Assembly: GCF_041260155.1 (NCBI RefSeq) | Contig: NC_091943.1 | Coordinates: forward strand, 21,390,283 to 21,454,282 | Length of the DNA stretch: 64,000 nt | Direction of reading: 5' to 3' | Origin: Ptychodera flava | Taxonomy: Eukaryota > Hemichordata > Enteropneusta > Ptychoderidae | Shown: one piece after another, positions 1 through 14,345 of the stretch | Position numbering within the stretch: position 1 is the first letter of the stretch | Layout of the letters: each line of letters starts with the position of its first letter | Translations under genes and position numbers: made by a program | Notes under the pieces: generated by a model | Database searches by the model: none | Told to the model about the DNA's origin: nothing | What the model saw: the letters and a program-made list of their open reading frames with translations, nothing else

Positions 1-40
1 TGAATAGATCCTTAAAAGCTGCGGTGATAGCAATGAGTGT

Positions 41-1431
<1,391 letters not shown>

Positions 1432-1755
1432 TTAGGTAGTATGTGTCTCGAAAGTGTAAGACTGAAACTTTTGCTCAAACTTTCCTTAAGCAATCTTTCA
1501 ACCATTCTCTTTCAAAGTCAAGAATAAAAATCGGAGTCGCCGAGCAAATTTTGGTACTAGAGAAACAAATCACCTTAGATTTACTGATATTTAAAATTCA
1601 AAACGGCCGCCATCCCTTTGTTAACTCTATAGAAAAACTAAGCCGATGGAAAGTTTTCTTACACCAAGAGCTTTGAAATGAATCCCCACAAATGCTACAT
1701 CAGAAAAGATTGCAAAAGTTTAGAGTCCAAATATCTGTCCCAGAGGCGCGATGTT
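1432..1755 (-). mobile_element. Family B TTAA-type MITE, copy 1
   Basis: Begins TTAGGTAGTATGTGTCTCG, the inverse of the right end of the copy at 25,938, and contains AACGGCCGCCATCCC and CAAATATCTGTCCC near its other end. Same family as copies at 25.9, 31.8, 55.3 and 60.5 kb. Confidence 0.75.
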
Positions 1756-2723
1756 AGTGGAGATCTTACACCCGGGTCTTACACTGTTCTCTTATAAGCT
1801 TAATGTTATTCAGACATTATCTAATAGGCAGAAGTTCGATTACAACATGAGGTGTCTTAGGCTCCTGAATGAGAACCCCGCGGTGCAGTCTGGGTAACCG
1901 AGACTAGAGTTGTTTGAAACTTGTAGAGCGGGAAAGGAGATCAGAACTCCACAGCTTATACGCCCTAATGACTGAAAAACACAACCTCCATGGTTTTGCA
2001 CGAATATCGAAAGTTATCGCTATCTGCAAAGACATCGATCGAGAACATAGAAAGCAAGCGTTTCGCTGTAATTATATTTTATAGAATCACCGGCCCGCGA
2101 TGCAACAACTTTCCTCGAGGATAGGTAATGTATGGTGGAAGTGAAATCCAGGAGCTGGCAAATAAAGTATAACCATGAATTTATTTTTTTGTTTTGTTTT
2201 AATCACTTCGAAAAACAACAGTGGAAGTCCGGAACAAGGAGAAGAATTTATATCTTGACGTAAATTTGACAATAATTGAGAGAATACTCCATTGTCTGAG
2301 GTCGATACACATGTTTATATTTAGTGATCGAACAACTTATTAAGGACATGCCATGGTTCTCGTCCTGGGTGAACCCCAGTCCTAAAAAGGGTCCTCGCAG
2401 CACTCTTTGCAACGGTGACTCGTTGCACATATGTGACTGCTGTTGCTACAAAAGTTCCGTCCAAACCACTCACAGTGTAAATGTACAGTTTTAGCGCTGG
2501 AGGCAGAAAAAAAGACTCAGCGTCAATTGTGATAGACTCCAGACAGTTTGCAAATCGTGCAAACTCTCTTCATTCCATATTTCGGTAAAAATATGAGTTT
2601 AAAAAATCTTCGTTTGTACTCAGTGTGACGTCACTTCACCTCAAGGAAGACAGAATGATATTGAAGATGCCTAATGGCTTTTGTTCATTTCTTTCGGTTT
2701 GAGAATTCAATACGCCAGGGATT
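1756..2723. other. Downstream flank of SLC31 gene
   Basis: Presumed 3' UTR and flank; no other coding signal seen. Confidence 0.5.
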
Positions 2724-2928
2724 TCATGCCATGGTCGATGGTAAGGTGTAGTTCCTCCACCCGAAAACGTAAAATCCGAGAGCAAATCCGATCAGAATCG
2801 AGATGGCAAGCCATGCGTTGTAAGTCATGAAGATCAACATGAGTGAGTAAGCCAGGGCCATCTGAGCCACGTGGAGAGTTGTCTGTATGGAGTGATGGAC
2901 GCTGCACATTGTGATGTTACCCTGTGAC
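2724..2928 (-). CDS. SLC31A2-like: SLC31 coding exon 3 (TM2-TM3 and stop)
   Basis: Encodes a short Gly/Ser-rich link, then TM2 with MLIFMTYN, then TM3 with GFALG, then WRNYT and the stop codon. The acceptor is CCCACAG. A minus-strand AATAAA lies about 540 nt downstream (plus-strand 2180-2185) and could serve for polyadenylation. Confidence 0.88.
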
Positions 2929-4553
2929 CTGTGGGGTGAAGGGTCAAACAAAATAACTTATGTAGAGTTCATTTTTGAGAATCACCTAAATCTGTGTATA
3001 CAGCATTGTAGAATTTGTATTGCACATGCTGATTTTCTGAGTACAATGAATATTTTGTTTCGTATAAAATATCGTCCAGTGCGACGAACCTCCCTAGTCT
3101 AGAGTAATACTATTTCCTTGCCGTAGATGATATTATTATGAATAGTTTGTAAACTCTGGTTTACCATTGGACATAGTCATCATTTGCATTGGCTGCAACT
3201 GACGTCATGCTGTCCTGGATGGCTCAATTACAAATCTACCATAGATGAACACAAATGTCGATGACGTTGCAATGAAGTTGCGAAAAGGAGATTTAAAATG
3301 ACAAACAAACAAACAAACTAACAAAGAGATACAAAAATGTTGTCCGGGTTTTCTGCCTCATTTAATATGATAATGACACTTCATACTTCGACACACTCAA
3401 GAGAGACACTTGACGTTCATCACATCATGCGCTGGCAATAAGGTATTTGACTTTTCTTGATATCAATATTGCGCCAAACAGAACCACTTTCTTCCTTTAG
3501 TTCAGTAAACAGTATTCCATGCCTCACCCTTCTTTCTTCAGTATCGCCTGCTTTTCTGACGGACTGTCTTCCATCTTGGCAGCGGCTTTGGCTTCAATCT
3601 CAAACGCTTTTCTGAGCAAGCAGTGCCGCAGGACTTTCAGTCCTTCGTACGAGAAGGCCATGAGAAATACAGCCAGGCAAGACATTACCAATTCTGCAAA
3701 AGACAGAACTTCTTTTACGTTCTCTCCAGATATCGCTGCTTTATCAGGATATTTCCTAGGTAGAGACGTCAAGTGCATTGCAGAAGTACAAAGTATTTAT
3801 TTCGTAGAATACAAACCTACGGTAGCCATCGCCTAAGATACAGCTTCTCCCGTGTCTTAGTATTGAGCGAGAGGGTGAGAGCAAGGTTCATCTTTTTGTG
3901 TTCCTATTGTTAAAGTATGGAGATTCAAACGGTGTCTTACAGATGTGGCTCCAATGATACAATAATTGTGAATTAGAGGTAAAAGAGTTCATCCGTTCAT
4001 AAAGTAGAAGCGGCGATTCCGAGGAAGAATTTAATTATTCTTCCTGGCTTATTCAAGCTACAACCCGATCACCACACACACAGGTACACACACAAACAAA
4101 GACACACAACCAGTTATAAAACAAACTCTTGACGCGACTACGTAATGCCCTTGTCGTGCCGCAAATAGTGATGGTTTCAGTGCATCTCATAAAAGGCTCA
4201 CAAAAGACATTGGTGTCAATGTTGATCTCGCGTCAATCAGGTGCAGGTTAGTGATTTTGCAAATGCACTAGTACGCTGGTCTTGGACGTAAATGTTCCAA
4301 TGACCATGTAATTGACACTCTGGTGTTTTCATTAATAAAAATCTCGCAGTTTGTATTCCGCCGGAGTCAGCGAAATTCTCCTTGTAACACTGTGTGTGCA
4401 TTTCATGCGTGCTGGATTGCTGCAAAGTGACGGCTAACAGCTATCATTAATTAAACTTCGTCATCGGTTACGATACTTACGCCAGACGTTCTCGACTTGC
4501 CATCCTTGAAACAAGATGGTTACATCTGTACTGAATTGAAAGTACATGGACAT
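2724..4553 (-). CDS. SLC31A2-like: SLC31 family copper transporter, CTR2-like (3 coding exons)
   Basis: Predicted copper permease of the CTR/SLC31 family; the family forms trimers with three membrane segments per subunit and moves Cu(I). Exons on the minus strand are 4553-4481, 3693-3528 and 2928-2724, with phases 1 and 2, giving 147 residues against about 143 for human CTR2. The N-terminus MSMYFQFS matches the CTR2 pattern MxMxFxFS. TM1 is near residues 25-46 and contains SYEGLKVL. TM2 carries the copper-gating MxxxM motif (MLIFM, followed by TYN). TM3 carries GxxxG (GFALG). There is no His/Met-rich ectodomain and no C-terminal HCH, which favours CTR2 over CTR1. The ATG directly follows a CAG acceptor, so a non-coding or short coding 5' exon probably lies upstream and was not found. 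The family is certain; the A1 versus A2 assignment is inferred. Confidence 0.88.
3528..3693 (-). CDS. SLC31A2-like: SLC31 coding exon 2 (TM1 and cytosolic loop)
   Basis: 166 nt, phase 1 to phase 2. It encodes LVMSCLAVFLMAFSYEGLKV (TM1) and then a charged loop rich in Ala, Lys and Glu. The acceptor is TTTTGCAG and the donor GTGAGG. Confidence 0.88.
4481..4553 (-). CDS. SLC31A2-like: SLC31 coding exon 1
   Basis: Encodes MSMYFQFST through VENVW, the short extracellular segment before TM1, and ends in phase 1. The acceptor TTTCAG sits directly before the ATG and the donor is GTAAGT. Confidence 0.85.
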
Positions 4554-6273
4554 CTGAAACAAAACACAACAATACAGAAAAGTGAACTTTCGCATGGTTG
4601 AAGCAGAGAAGAAAATAGTATTCAGTCAGTGGACCATACAGTGAAGATAAGGAAGACAACAGAATACCACCTCATAAATCTTGGCACTTGGGTACTCAAC
4701 TAGCTGCGTGTCTATTTGTAGGTAGTATGTGCGCAGAAAATTTGCATCGCATTTAATTCAAAGATTATATGGGCCTACATGATAAGATTTTATCGTCAAA
4801 ACTTTCGTGCTACCTGAAAGGGACCCTCATATTAGCACAGTTTTCTTTGAGATCCTAAAATAATTGGGAATGGCAGATTCGGAGTCTTATTTTAACTGTT
4901 TATTCACTCAGTACTTGGAGGAATCGTCTTAATGTTATTTGTTATGATTTTATTTCCTTTTGATGTATTCTATTCTTTATTGTCGACTTAAAGAGTTTTT
5001 AGGTCCTTTAATTTATCGTGATGTACAGCATTTGAATGTCCTTGATACATGTTCATATGTCTCGACCTTCAAGAAAATGAAGTTTTCAAAACCTACATGG
5101 GGTTATCGAGATTAATGGATGGTGCGCAATACAAAATGAAAAAAAAGCAAAGTTCCTGAATGTATGGCTAGGTTTTCAAGCTCATTGAAAACTAAATAAC
5201 AAATGCCATGATCATCTTTACTGTTAATTTCGAGACAAGCAATGATTGTATTCAGAAATGCAGAACTATTCATCAGTCTTGAGATACGATTGCACATTTG
5301 GATTACAGCTCCACTACAATAAGGCAAAGTAAAAAGATAGGGTTTTTTTCTGGTAAAATGCCTCCGAAAATTAAATAAGGGCGGGTCGAAGGGATAATAT
5401 TAAAATTTTTGTTGGTTGAGACCCATAAAATACGGTAAAATTTAGACAATTTACTGGAAATATCTTGAAAATGCGAAAAAAGGTCGGAGTTTTTTTTCTA
5501 GGAACGGTCGGATTATCGAATACACATCTTTATTTTCTTTGGCCTGATTAATCAGACTCACAATGGGGAGAACAGGGTATGGTCTTACCATAGATCGAAG
5601 AGGAACACGGACCTCAAGTTTGCTTATCAAGTAGTGGTTCAGGAAATGGCTCGATTGTACCCTTACGAGCCAAAACGTACTGTCTGCAGTGTTGGTTCTT
5701 GCATGGCAGACCGTGTTATAAAAGATTGTCGACACATATAAGTATGAGGAGCATGACAGTATGCATAAATTTCAACAAATCAAAATTGATGCAACAGATT
5801 GAGAAGTCCCCTGCGATGATGAGAGACCGCGTGTGTGATGTCAGAATCCTGAAGTGGCCGCATTGCTAGAGGTATATTGTAGAGGGAAATAGTCATTGAA
5901 TTTGACAGTGGAACTCTTAAACACACGGGTATAAAATCAAAATTAATGTGGGAACAGAAACATATGACGTCACATCGATTAGCTTTGATGAACATCGAGA
6001 TCTATACCGCGGTGTCATTCCATGAAAATATCTGTGAGCGATACGGCCAGAGTAATTAAAATCTTTGTTTCGCGTCTTCTCAAACATTTTAAAGGTAATA
6101 TAAGCGGTTTGAACACACACAGATTCAAAAAAATGTTACTCTCAAGTTTTATACATGCTCGATTGTTTCAATGTAATATGAGTGTCCAGTTAAAGAATCA
6201 CAGCAGAAACTTCTTTTTCACCTCCATGATCTACACGACAACGTGACATGCTGCTTGCAATGCAGTTTTAATA
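4554..6273. other. Upstream flank of SLC31 gene, nothing identified
   Basis: Should contain the SLC31 promoter and any 5' UTR exon, but no motif is clear enough to name. ORFs on both strands overlap and lack domains. Confidence 0.5.
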
Positions 6274-6348
6274 GACTGAAAGATCCGTCGCTCGAGGACG
6301 CTCTTTGCGGAGCGTAGAGAGCGCCCTCGAGCAACAAATCTTTCAGTT
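6274..6348. mobile_element. Family D TA-flanked foldback MITE, copy 1
   Basis: Terminal inverted repeat starting GACTGAAAGAT and ending ATCTTTCAGTT, with inner arms CGCTCGAGGACGCTCT and AGAGCGCCCTCGAGC. The left flank is TA. Related to 24,270-24,351. Confidence 0.75.
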
Positions 6349-9315
6349 CAGCGTTTTAAGTACTCTTTATAAAAATTATACGAACACTACGCAGCAGTAA
6401 AGTCTTGACGAAATACAACGTTTTTTTTCTTGCATTTCATGAAAACCAAAAAAGTATCTACGCGTAAGGGGATGCAAAACAATGAATCTAATTGACTTTG
6501 GTCGAATCTTTTCAAAAGGCTATCTCGATTCGTTTTGGTATAAGTGACCTTGCTTGAGGCCAACTGGCAGGTAAGGTTATCAAGGTCGATGTACAAAAGA
6601 AAATAGGAAAAAAGACAGAATCTCTAAATGACACTCGCGGATTTTTCTGGAAATAAAAACCATTGAAAGCCATACTGTATGTTACACAGCATGGCATATC
6701 AACAAAAAAATTGCGGGCATCGTGTGTTTGTTCTCTGATTGTCATGGGAGTCTAATACAAGCTAGAACCCAGCCCCCTGGCACAACTTATTGCACGCCAT
6801 GTTCGACATTTGTTGAAAGAAAACCAAATAGTTCATCGTGACCAATTTGATGCAGACGGACACGTGAAATGTTAAAAACCTATGGCAGTCGTAAAGGCCA
6901 GGTAAAATTAATGAATTCGTCACCAGGATCGCCCTTTTATATTTACATTTTTGTAAATTTGTTGAAATGTTTCGCAGAAAATGTCTGCATATAAGCCTGA
7001 AACGTTTCAGCGTTTTACGGGGAATACACCCGTTAGGAAAATATACGGGGTTTGTTTCTATGCCGTGACATACACTGGGCGATGCAACATTTTGCGTCAT
7101 GGGATTATTGGGGAAAGGTACTGGTCCCTTCAAATATTAATAAAGTCGCTTGTTACTTCTGTGCTCTTTTCGAGATATCCGAGGAACGATTCCCCTGTTG
7201 GCCCAGGTACATCCACCTAAACTTCATAAACTCCCAGACGATATAGTGTCCGGCGGTCATTGGAGACGACACTATGCTGTGTGAATATATAGGCCTATAT
7301 TGCGTGCAAATAACCAGAGAATGACCTTTGACATATCGTAAGGTTCTTTATAATTTTTACATTTTGATGTAAGGGTTAGTTTGTAGCTACTGATAACATC
7401 GCGTTTGTTTCCTTCCCTGACACGTCACCTTGTGGTGGCGTGCGCATACCAGTATAATTTTTATATTTGTAGTTACACAGAGATAAAGGTATTTAACAGA
7501 TGGCCTATTCGCAGTACGTGTATTTTAGACTGTAAGTTTAACGGATAAAAAAGTAACACACAGACATATGGTATATATTCCCTGACTTTTGAAGGAATTC
7601 AGCGTGTTCCTATGGCAGATAGGTCTGCAATTCAAATGATGACATTCAATAAGCAACTGTTTGAACTTTTAGACTAATTGTGAAATGTGATCGAAAGTGA
7701 CATGTATTTTATTGTAACCCTGCAAAAACTTGACTGATAGATCTGTATCTACCAGCTTAAAATGAGCAGACCTTGTCGGTTTCAAATAAAACTGACGTAA
7801 TAATACTGGTGTTATAACTATAGTCAATACAAGTGGTCAAACAAACTTGTACTGTGGATAAGCTATCGTCGACCATGTTAGTTTAATCCCTGATCATATT
7901 GCACAAAAGCGATCTCATATGTGAAATTATCTGAGCACTGGCAAGCGTTCTAATAGCACGCCATTGGTTTCCTCCACAGTTTTAGATTGAATAACACAGC
8001 TGGTAGAGAATTGGTATTTTAATGAATGCATAATATTTACGGTCACTTCAGATGACGGGAAACCGTAACGCCCAACCTCCTTACACCGTTGTGCAATATA
8101 TATAATACAGGGAAAATGATAGTCATCTTACCTTGCAGTTTTTGAACCACTAGTTTCCTGTCTATCTCTGGGCTAGGCTTATTTCAGAAGTGAAATAACA
8201 TTTTTGTTTCAAATGTCAAAGATACTGTGATGAAAGCAGAGCTGTGGCGTGTCCATGGTGGTTGAAATGTACATACGGCTTTTGATCATTACGTGAATGA
8301 CACCAGCTGCACATCGCTGTCACGTGATACCTCCGTGTGGTGGTGGAGGCGAGGTATGAACAGCGAGCCCCTAGCATAGAAATATTACCCTGACTGTGGC
8401 AATAGAATCACTTTGAAGTTAAATTTGTGTTTCAGCATTGCTGTGATGATGCTTCTATTCAGGAAAGTTTTTATAGCCACCTACATGTACGTCAGGTCGA
8501 TGGGATGAGTCGATGGAATTGTTAATTTTATTTTAACACTCGCGCGATTGCGCTGGTACGCCATTATGTTGATTTATTTCGTCTCTAGAATAGCTTAATT
8601 ACGGTGTTTGAACGAGAGGGCCGTAGCCAGTTCTGGCTGCCGAATGGAGAGGGCGCTGTATGGCACCACTAGAGTGATGATCTATACAAGCTTTCAGTAT
8701 AGTTTCGGTAAAACAAAAACAGCGTCGAAGCGATTATCAAAAGAGCGATATTAAGGACCTTTGACATGAACTCACAAATTCCGAGGGATAGCTGTTCACT
8801 CCCATCCCAATCCGAACGCCATAAGCCAAAGCCGTGACTAACTATTGTAAGGCTAGACGTAAAGGTTCAAGACGTGTGTTCTTACACCAACATAGCAAGA
8901 AAACACCTTTAATTCGGTTGCGAAGATAAGGCACACCAGCTCGCACTATGTGCCATTGCGGCAGCCTCAGATGTACCCATCACCCACTCATTCTTCATTG
9001 CCATCTGTGAGTTTTATAGCGTCAGCGTCAGCGTCAGTTTCATATATGAAAAGTCGTCCAGAAAATGATTATTTTTGAGCCAGAGACATATCTAATATTA
9101 AAATTGTAGCATTTTGATTTCTATGACTAGTTGGTGGAGACAACAAATATTTTGTGGAATAAAATTGGCAAATTAAAATATCCCATTGATTTTTGCTCTT
9201 TCTTATGGACATAATTCAAAAATCAGTAAATCTCATTTTACAAAAATACATCTCACGGTGTTTATATAACTAATCGTGTCTGGGACCATTTCTTCAATAT
9301 TTCCGTTTCATACTT

Positions 9316-9395
9316 AAATTTTATAGCGCTCAGTGACAGTGAACAAACTTTTGTCTTACGAGTTCATAAAGTGATTTTTTTGTTATTTATTTTCT
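9316..9395 (+). repeat. Direct repeat H, copy 1
   Basis: About 80 bp (AAATTTTATAGCGCTCAG through AAAGTGATTTTTTT) repeated at 10,009 with only a few differences. Confidence 0.9.
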
Positions 9396-10008
9396 TTCTC
9401 GTAAAGGTACACATGTCTGAAAACTACAACAATGTGACCAAAAAATCACATGACTTTAAGCAAGGTTTCAATTTTCTGAGCTTGAGCTCTTTGATACAAC
9501 TCATTTCTCATAACAAATACAGAAGGAATGAATCTTCAAGATTACAGACATGGTATTTATGTATAGACCATTTGCTATGATAATAATAAGATTTATAATA
9601 TTTTCCAATTTCTTTGATTTGAAATAATATCCTCTGTCACATCTACAAACTTTAACTCAACTGGCATTTGTAACATCTTACTTTAATTACTTTCTCCGTA
9701 AAACTCCATATATTTTTTACGACAATACATTCCCAAAATCTATGCTGGTAAGTGTCATATACTTGGCAACGTTTACATAAAGGAGAATCAATTTTCTTCT
9801 AGTGAAAAAGCTTAACACAATTTCGTAATCTACGAATAATAAATTTCCAGTGAAAACTGTGAGCTTAGTTTCTTGTGTAACCCTTTTGGCTAATAACCAC
9901 ACTTCCTTTCCTGCAATTGAAAGTTACATTCTCTACTCCAACTTTCCATCGCATTTGGCTTCATCACAAAGTCTTTAATTAATATTCTGTAAACCATTCT
10001 TGATGAAA

Positions 10009-10085
10009 TTTTATAGCGCTCAGATACAGTGAACAAACTTTTGTCTTACGAGTTCATAAAGTGATTTTTTTTATTTATTTTCTTA
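10009..10085 (+). repeat. Direct repeat H, copy 2
   Basis: Near-identical to 9,316-9,395; spacing about 690 bp, same orientation. Confidence 0.9.
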
Positions 10086-12885
10086 CCTTATCAGCATCAT
10101 TGAGTCTGTTCTAAATTAAAAAAAAACCTGACGAATTGGAGGGATAAGTAACCAACCATTTTCGAGAATGTGAGTTTTCGACTGTAAATACACTCTTCTG
10201 TAAAGTAATTTGAATAGTATTAGACATTGTTGGGAAAGTTACTGCTGGTGTTGGCAAATGCTCTCCCGCTACGACTTGACAACATTGCCACCCCACCCCA
10301 ATAAAGGTTTTCCTATTTGTACTACCAACCTTTGAGGTCTTGGTCTTAGCACAGGTTTTGTAACCACTTCTTCTGTTTCTCCTTTATTGTATCATGTATT
10401 TGTCCTCTAAGATAAGTTTTCGTACTATTTTGCGTCTACTGTCTAATACATTCGATTGTCCAATGCGTCAACAGGAAGGGTAAGTTACTAATCTGTGGTC
10501 GCTATCACCGCATAAACTTTGACGAAGTCAACAAGGAACAGCAAGTGTATAACAGAACACGCGTGAAGGTATCACAGTGGAATACACAATTTCGCACACG
10601 AAGCTAAAGGTAAAAGTATTTTACGCGTTTCTTATATGATCCTTCCTATTATTTTTCTGGTAAGAGACTTGACAGTATGTGATATCAGTCTTCAACTAAA
10701 CGTTTCAGTTAAACTTTATTCGTTTATGTAACACTTGTATATAAATTTATCCTACTTGTTTGCAGAATGAAATATTTTAAGCAAGGTTTCAGATGATACT
10801 TTGTAAGTGATTGAAAATACAGATTATGGTTGCGGCGAAATGAACAAGGAAAGAGTTACTATGCAAACAGACGAGTTTTTCCTTGTTCAATCAGGTAGGT
10901 TGGAAGGGAACTCCTTGGTCCAATTACACGGGCAAATGTATACTTCCGTTAGTAGTCTAAAATCACGTGGTTGCATTTAGAAAACTAGACCAGCTATATC
11001 ATTACGAACACACCCTTACCGAAAACATAGCCTTTAAACTGACTTTAAAAGGCAAGAATTCGCAAAATATGAATCTTAAGATCTTGCAAAAGTTTTCTCG
11101 TACAAAGTGAAAACGAAACAAAAAACAAAACAAAAACAAAATTAGGATCAAGCATTTGGATGAGCGTTCCGTGTTTTTTTCTTCAGATCAATTGCAATAG
11201 AACACGAGTAGATCGATCTCACCGTGTCATCGAAGAAAATCTTGTGATAACCAATGAAAACTTTCACTGATGATATGATGCGCATGTGATCTATACACAT
11301 GTTTTAATGACGACTAATGACAAACGTAACTTTTCAGAAAAACTTATAGTTCCATTGGTGTTTTATTTTGCTAGTAAACAAAGCATAACTGTTATTAAGT
11401 CTGCACCAGAATCTTGACCCAGCTATTGCATCTATTTTTAGGGTTTTATTCAGGGGTATTAAGAAGGACAGGGACAGGCCATCGAGATGCATTTACTGTG
11501 TTCTATTCCTTTGTTCACACTGTGTTTGGTAATTACCGGATGAAAACATCAAAATACGCAAAACTTGGTATGGATATGAAATACAGCGGGTTCTTAAAAT
11601 TTTGAGCTGTGGGGAATACTAGATGCTGATAAAAAATGCATCATCATGATGATATTGTGCACAATTACAAGGACACTTCGATTGAAATGAAAGATAGACA
11701 TTTGTATATATACAGACGAGAAGCTGGACAGACAAAAAGACACAGGAGAACACTAATACTCCTACAGAAAATATGACAATGTGTATACATATGCAAAGGG
11801 TACATCGACAACAAAGTTTAGGATGTTAGAGTGGGGTCAATCAAACAAGAACGTGAGTTAAGTAAACAAACAAATAAACAAACAAGAAACAACTTGAAGG
11901 TCGTTAATGACAGAATACCGATTGGCATACATAATGTTACAATAATTTAAGGTATCATATTTTCGGATTACACAGCTGGGAATTATTTTTACATCAAAAA
12001 TTGAAGCCACTTTAAGACGGACACACACCGGGACATCGCTTTCATCGATCACAGGTGGAAACCTCCCCTCCTTCTGTAGACGATAATGGCAGACATCTGA
12101 TTGGCTATCTCGGGAATGCACACTTCACGCAATGGTTGCTCTCTCTGTCTTAGGAGGCTAACACCAATGTTACAGCGTACGAATTTCCGCCTTAGCCGAT
12201 ATGCATTCGTGTTCACTGTAAATTTTTACAAAATCATATATAAAGCTTGAATTATGTTCTTTTGCACTTTACTTCAATTTAGATACACTCTGAGAAATCT
12301 TGTATGTTTAATTACTATACCTCTCTTTTTTAGCTTAAGAAAATGTTATAAATTATCATATTTTGGCAACAGTGATAGCCACTCCAAGTGATTCGCCATT
12401 TTGAGAGTACAACTCGCTTTGGAATGACCCACCTGCATGTGTGCATATACTAGCTTGTGCATTGACTGCAGTTAGAGTAAGATAGCATGGATATCAATAT
12501 CATCAGGGATCTAGTATTGTATATGCGAGCATGTACATACGGACTTATTGAGCAGAGTCAAACGAATGTCTAGCGAAAATATTCGGAAAACGGTATGGAC
12601 TTACACAATAATTATCTATTTTCTTGAATCGGAACGGTGATATTACACTCGATGTTAAAAAATAAAAGCAATAAAAACGGGAAAAGAACATTTTGACAGC
12701 TGGACGTGTTCCTGTGCTATCTATAACCAACCGTCAAAACTATAAATATCCCAGCAGTTTTAGTAATTGACTATGACGAAAATTGGTCCTCTACCCAATT
12801 GATCTTCTACCCAATTAGGGAGCATTTTTGATTAAACTGACTGTAAGCTTTCTATTTTGGCATGTTATATTTCACTTTATATACC

Positions 12886-13192
12886 ATACAAGTATATTGA
12901 TGGCGCAAATGCAGAAATCTGATTGGTCGACACGTGAAAAGAACCGTGGTATATTCGCAATATACCACGGTTAGCATAAGCGCAAACTCTCGGCAAGTTC
13001 AAAAATCCTTTTTTGACGTTTTATCCCAGAATTTCAATATACTGTTATAATATAATAGCAATAAAGCACACCCAGCGACGGTATACCACTCGACTTTGAC
13101 CAGTCCACTTTATATATCGCTAGTGCATATATGTCGTTGACTGGTCAAAATCTCGTGGTATACCGTCGCTGGGTGTGCTTTATTGCTTAAAT
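12886..13192. mobile_element. Family G two-hairpin element, copy 1
   Basis: About 305 bp. The left half holds a perfect 14-bp-arm hairpin (12,942-12,955 with 12,959-12,972, loop CGC). The right half holds a perfect 33-bp inverted repeat (13,057-13,089 with 13,155-13,187) plus an inner 11-bp pair (13,095-13,105 with 13,139-13,149). The same architecture recurs at 40,776-41,090. No coding capacity. Confidence 0.88.
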
Positions 13193-13788
13193 GGTATCCT
13201 TTTAATTTTGTCACCCTTCCGGTAGTGATTTCTCTTTATAAGAGCTCTGCAATATATTGGTGAGCCCGTCCGTTGATACTTTGAATGTCACGTGAGAAGC
13301 AGTAAATTACACTATGTGAAACAATTTAAGACGATTCACAACTCATTAGAATGACCTAGCATGCCTTAACTTGCCAAGGACTAGGAAGTAACCCTCATTG
13401 CATTCAGCATGTTCAGTCAACTTACGGCCTCATCAAAATACTATTTTCAATAGATGAAGCTGTTCAACTCCCTATCGTCCTGTTTTCGCCACCTGTTACA
13501 AACATCTGGCTTTTTGCGCAGGCTTAAAATGTCCCACGATGATCGCATCCGAAATTATTACTTCGACTAATAAATTCACAAATTAACAGGTGTCCGAGGC
13601 GAGGAAAACGCGACGCTTTTCCAATTGTATACTCTCTGACCCGAATATTTGTATTTGCCCGTCGAAATGGTATTCGAACAGTAGAGAAATTTGTCAGTTG
13701 CTGGATAATTGGTTGAATGTTTAGTAGAGTCTAGTGCGCATGGCACGATGTTAAAAGCAAAGAACAAGGGGTTTCAACAAATTAACAG

Positions 13789-13983
13789 ATGCTTCAATAC
13801 CTGATCGTGCAGTTAAGATTCCCTATCGCTTTTCCTGCGACAATGGGCTGGCCGTGTAAGGGCGTTATAGTTACTCTGGTATTTTGCAGTTTTGCGTTTA
13901 TGCTCGTGACCATAATTTTTTTATCCGTCGTAAAGAATGTGGGCAAGTATACAAGTACAAGAAGTGTTTCTACATGCATGTAA
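13789..13983 (+). CDS. ORF with one membrane segment, possible signal-anchor exon
   Basis: 64-codon ORF. After MGWPCKG comes a hydrophobic run of about 22 residues (GVIVTLVFCSFAFMLVTIIF) and then a Lys/Arg/Ser/Thr tail, the layout of a type II signal anchor. A phase-1 donor (GTACAA) inside the tail could join the 14,346 exon. Not recognised and may be non-coding. Confidence 0.2.
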   Translation: MLQYLIVQLRFPIAFPATMGWPCKGVIVTLVFCSFAFMLVTIIFLSVVKNVGKYTSTRSVSTCM

Positions 13984-14345
13984 TTGCTAACTGCACGACA
14001 TTGTTAAAATCTTATAGAGCATGTTTTTAATGATCAGTAAATCTACCCTGTTGTTTTCGTCATCTCAACCGATATGGTACAAGATGTGATATCAATAATC
14101 TACAATACTATAACCAAGTCAAATATGCTAATAGTTGTAAAAAACATGTACATGGTCACACAGGCCAATTCTAGCACCGTTTTTAATATATTCTAAATCA
14201 ATCGACTGATAAATTCCTCTCACTAAATGTGAAAATATTAAAATGTCAGACATATTCCAATTGCTGTGACTGCATCCCTTCAGGCGTACCGTTCGCGATG
14301 TTCGCTATTTTTCTCTGACAGACTGTCTTCGGCTTTCCTTGTTAG

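Larger units (their letters stand above)
6349..12885. other. Gene desert, no supported gene
   Basis: AT-rich, with a pair of 80-bp direct repeats near 9.3 and 10.0 kb. None of the ORFs (longest 123 codons at 6,762-7,133 minus) shows a domain or flanking splice signals I can support. Confidence 0.5.

Noticed and set aside
6762..7133. 123-codon minus-strand ORF
   Set aside because: No domain, no splice context, and a competing ORF on the other strand; likely chance.
7243..7275. Short inverted repeat ATAGTGTC/GACACTAT, first thought to be another micro-transposon
   Set aside because: No flanking direct duplication and a different sequence from the AGACCC-type hairpins.
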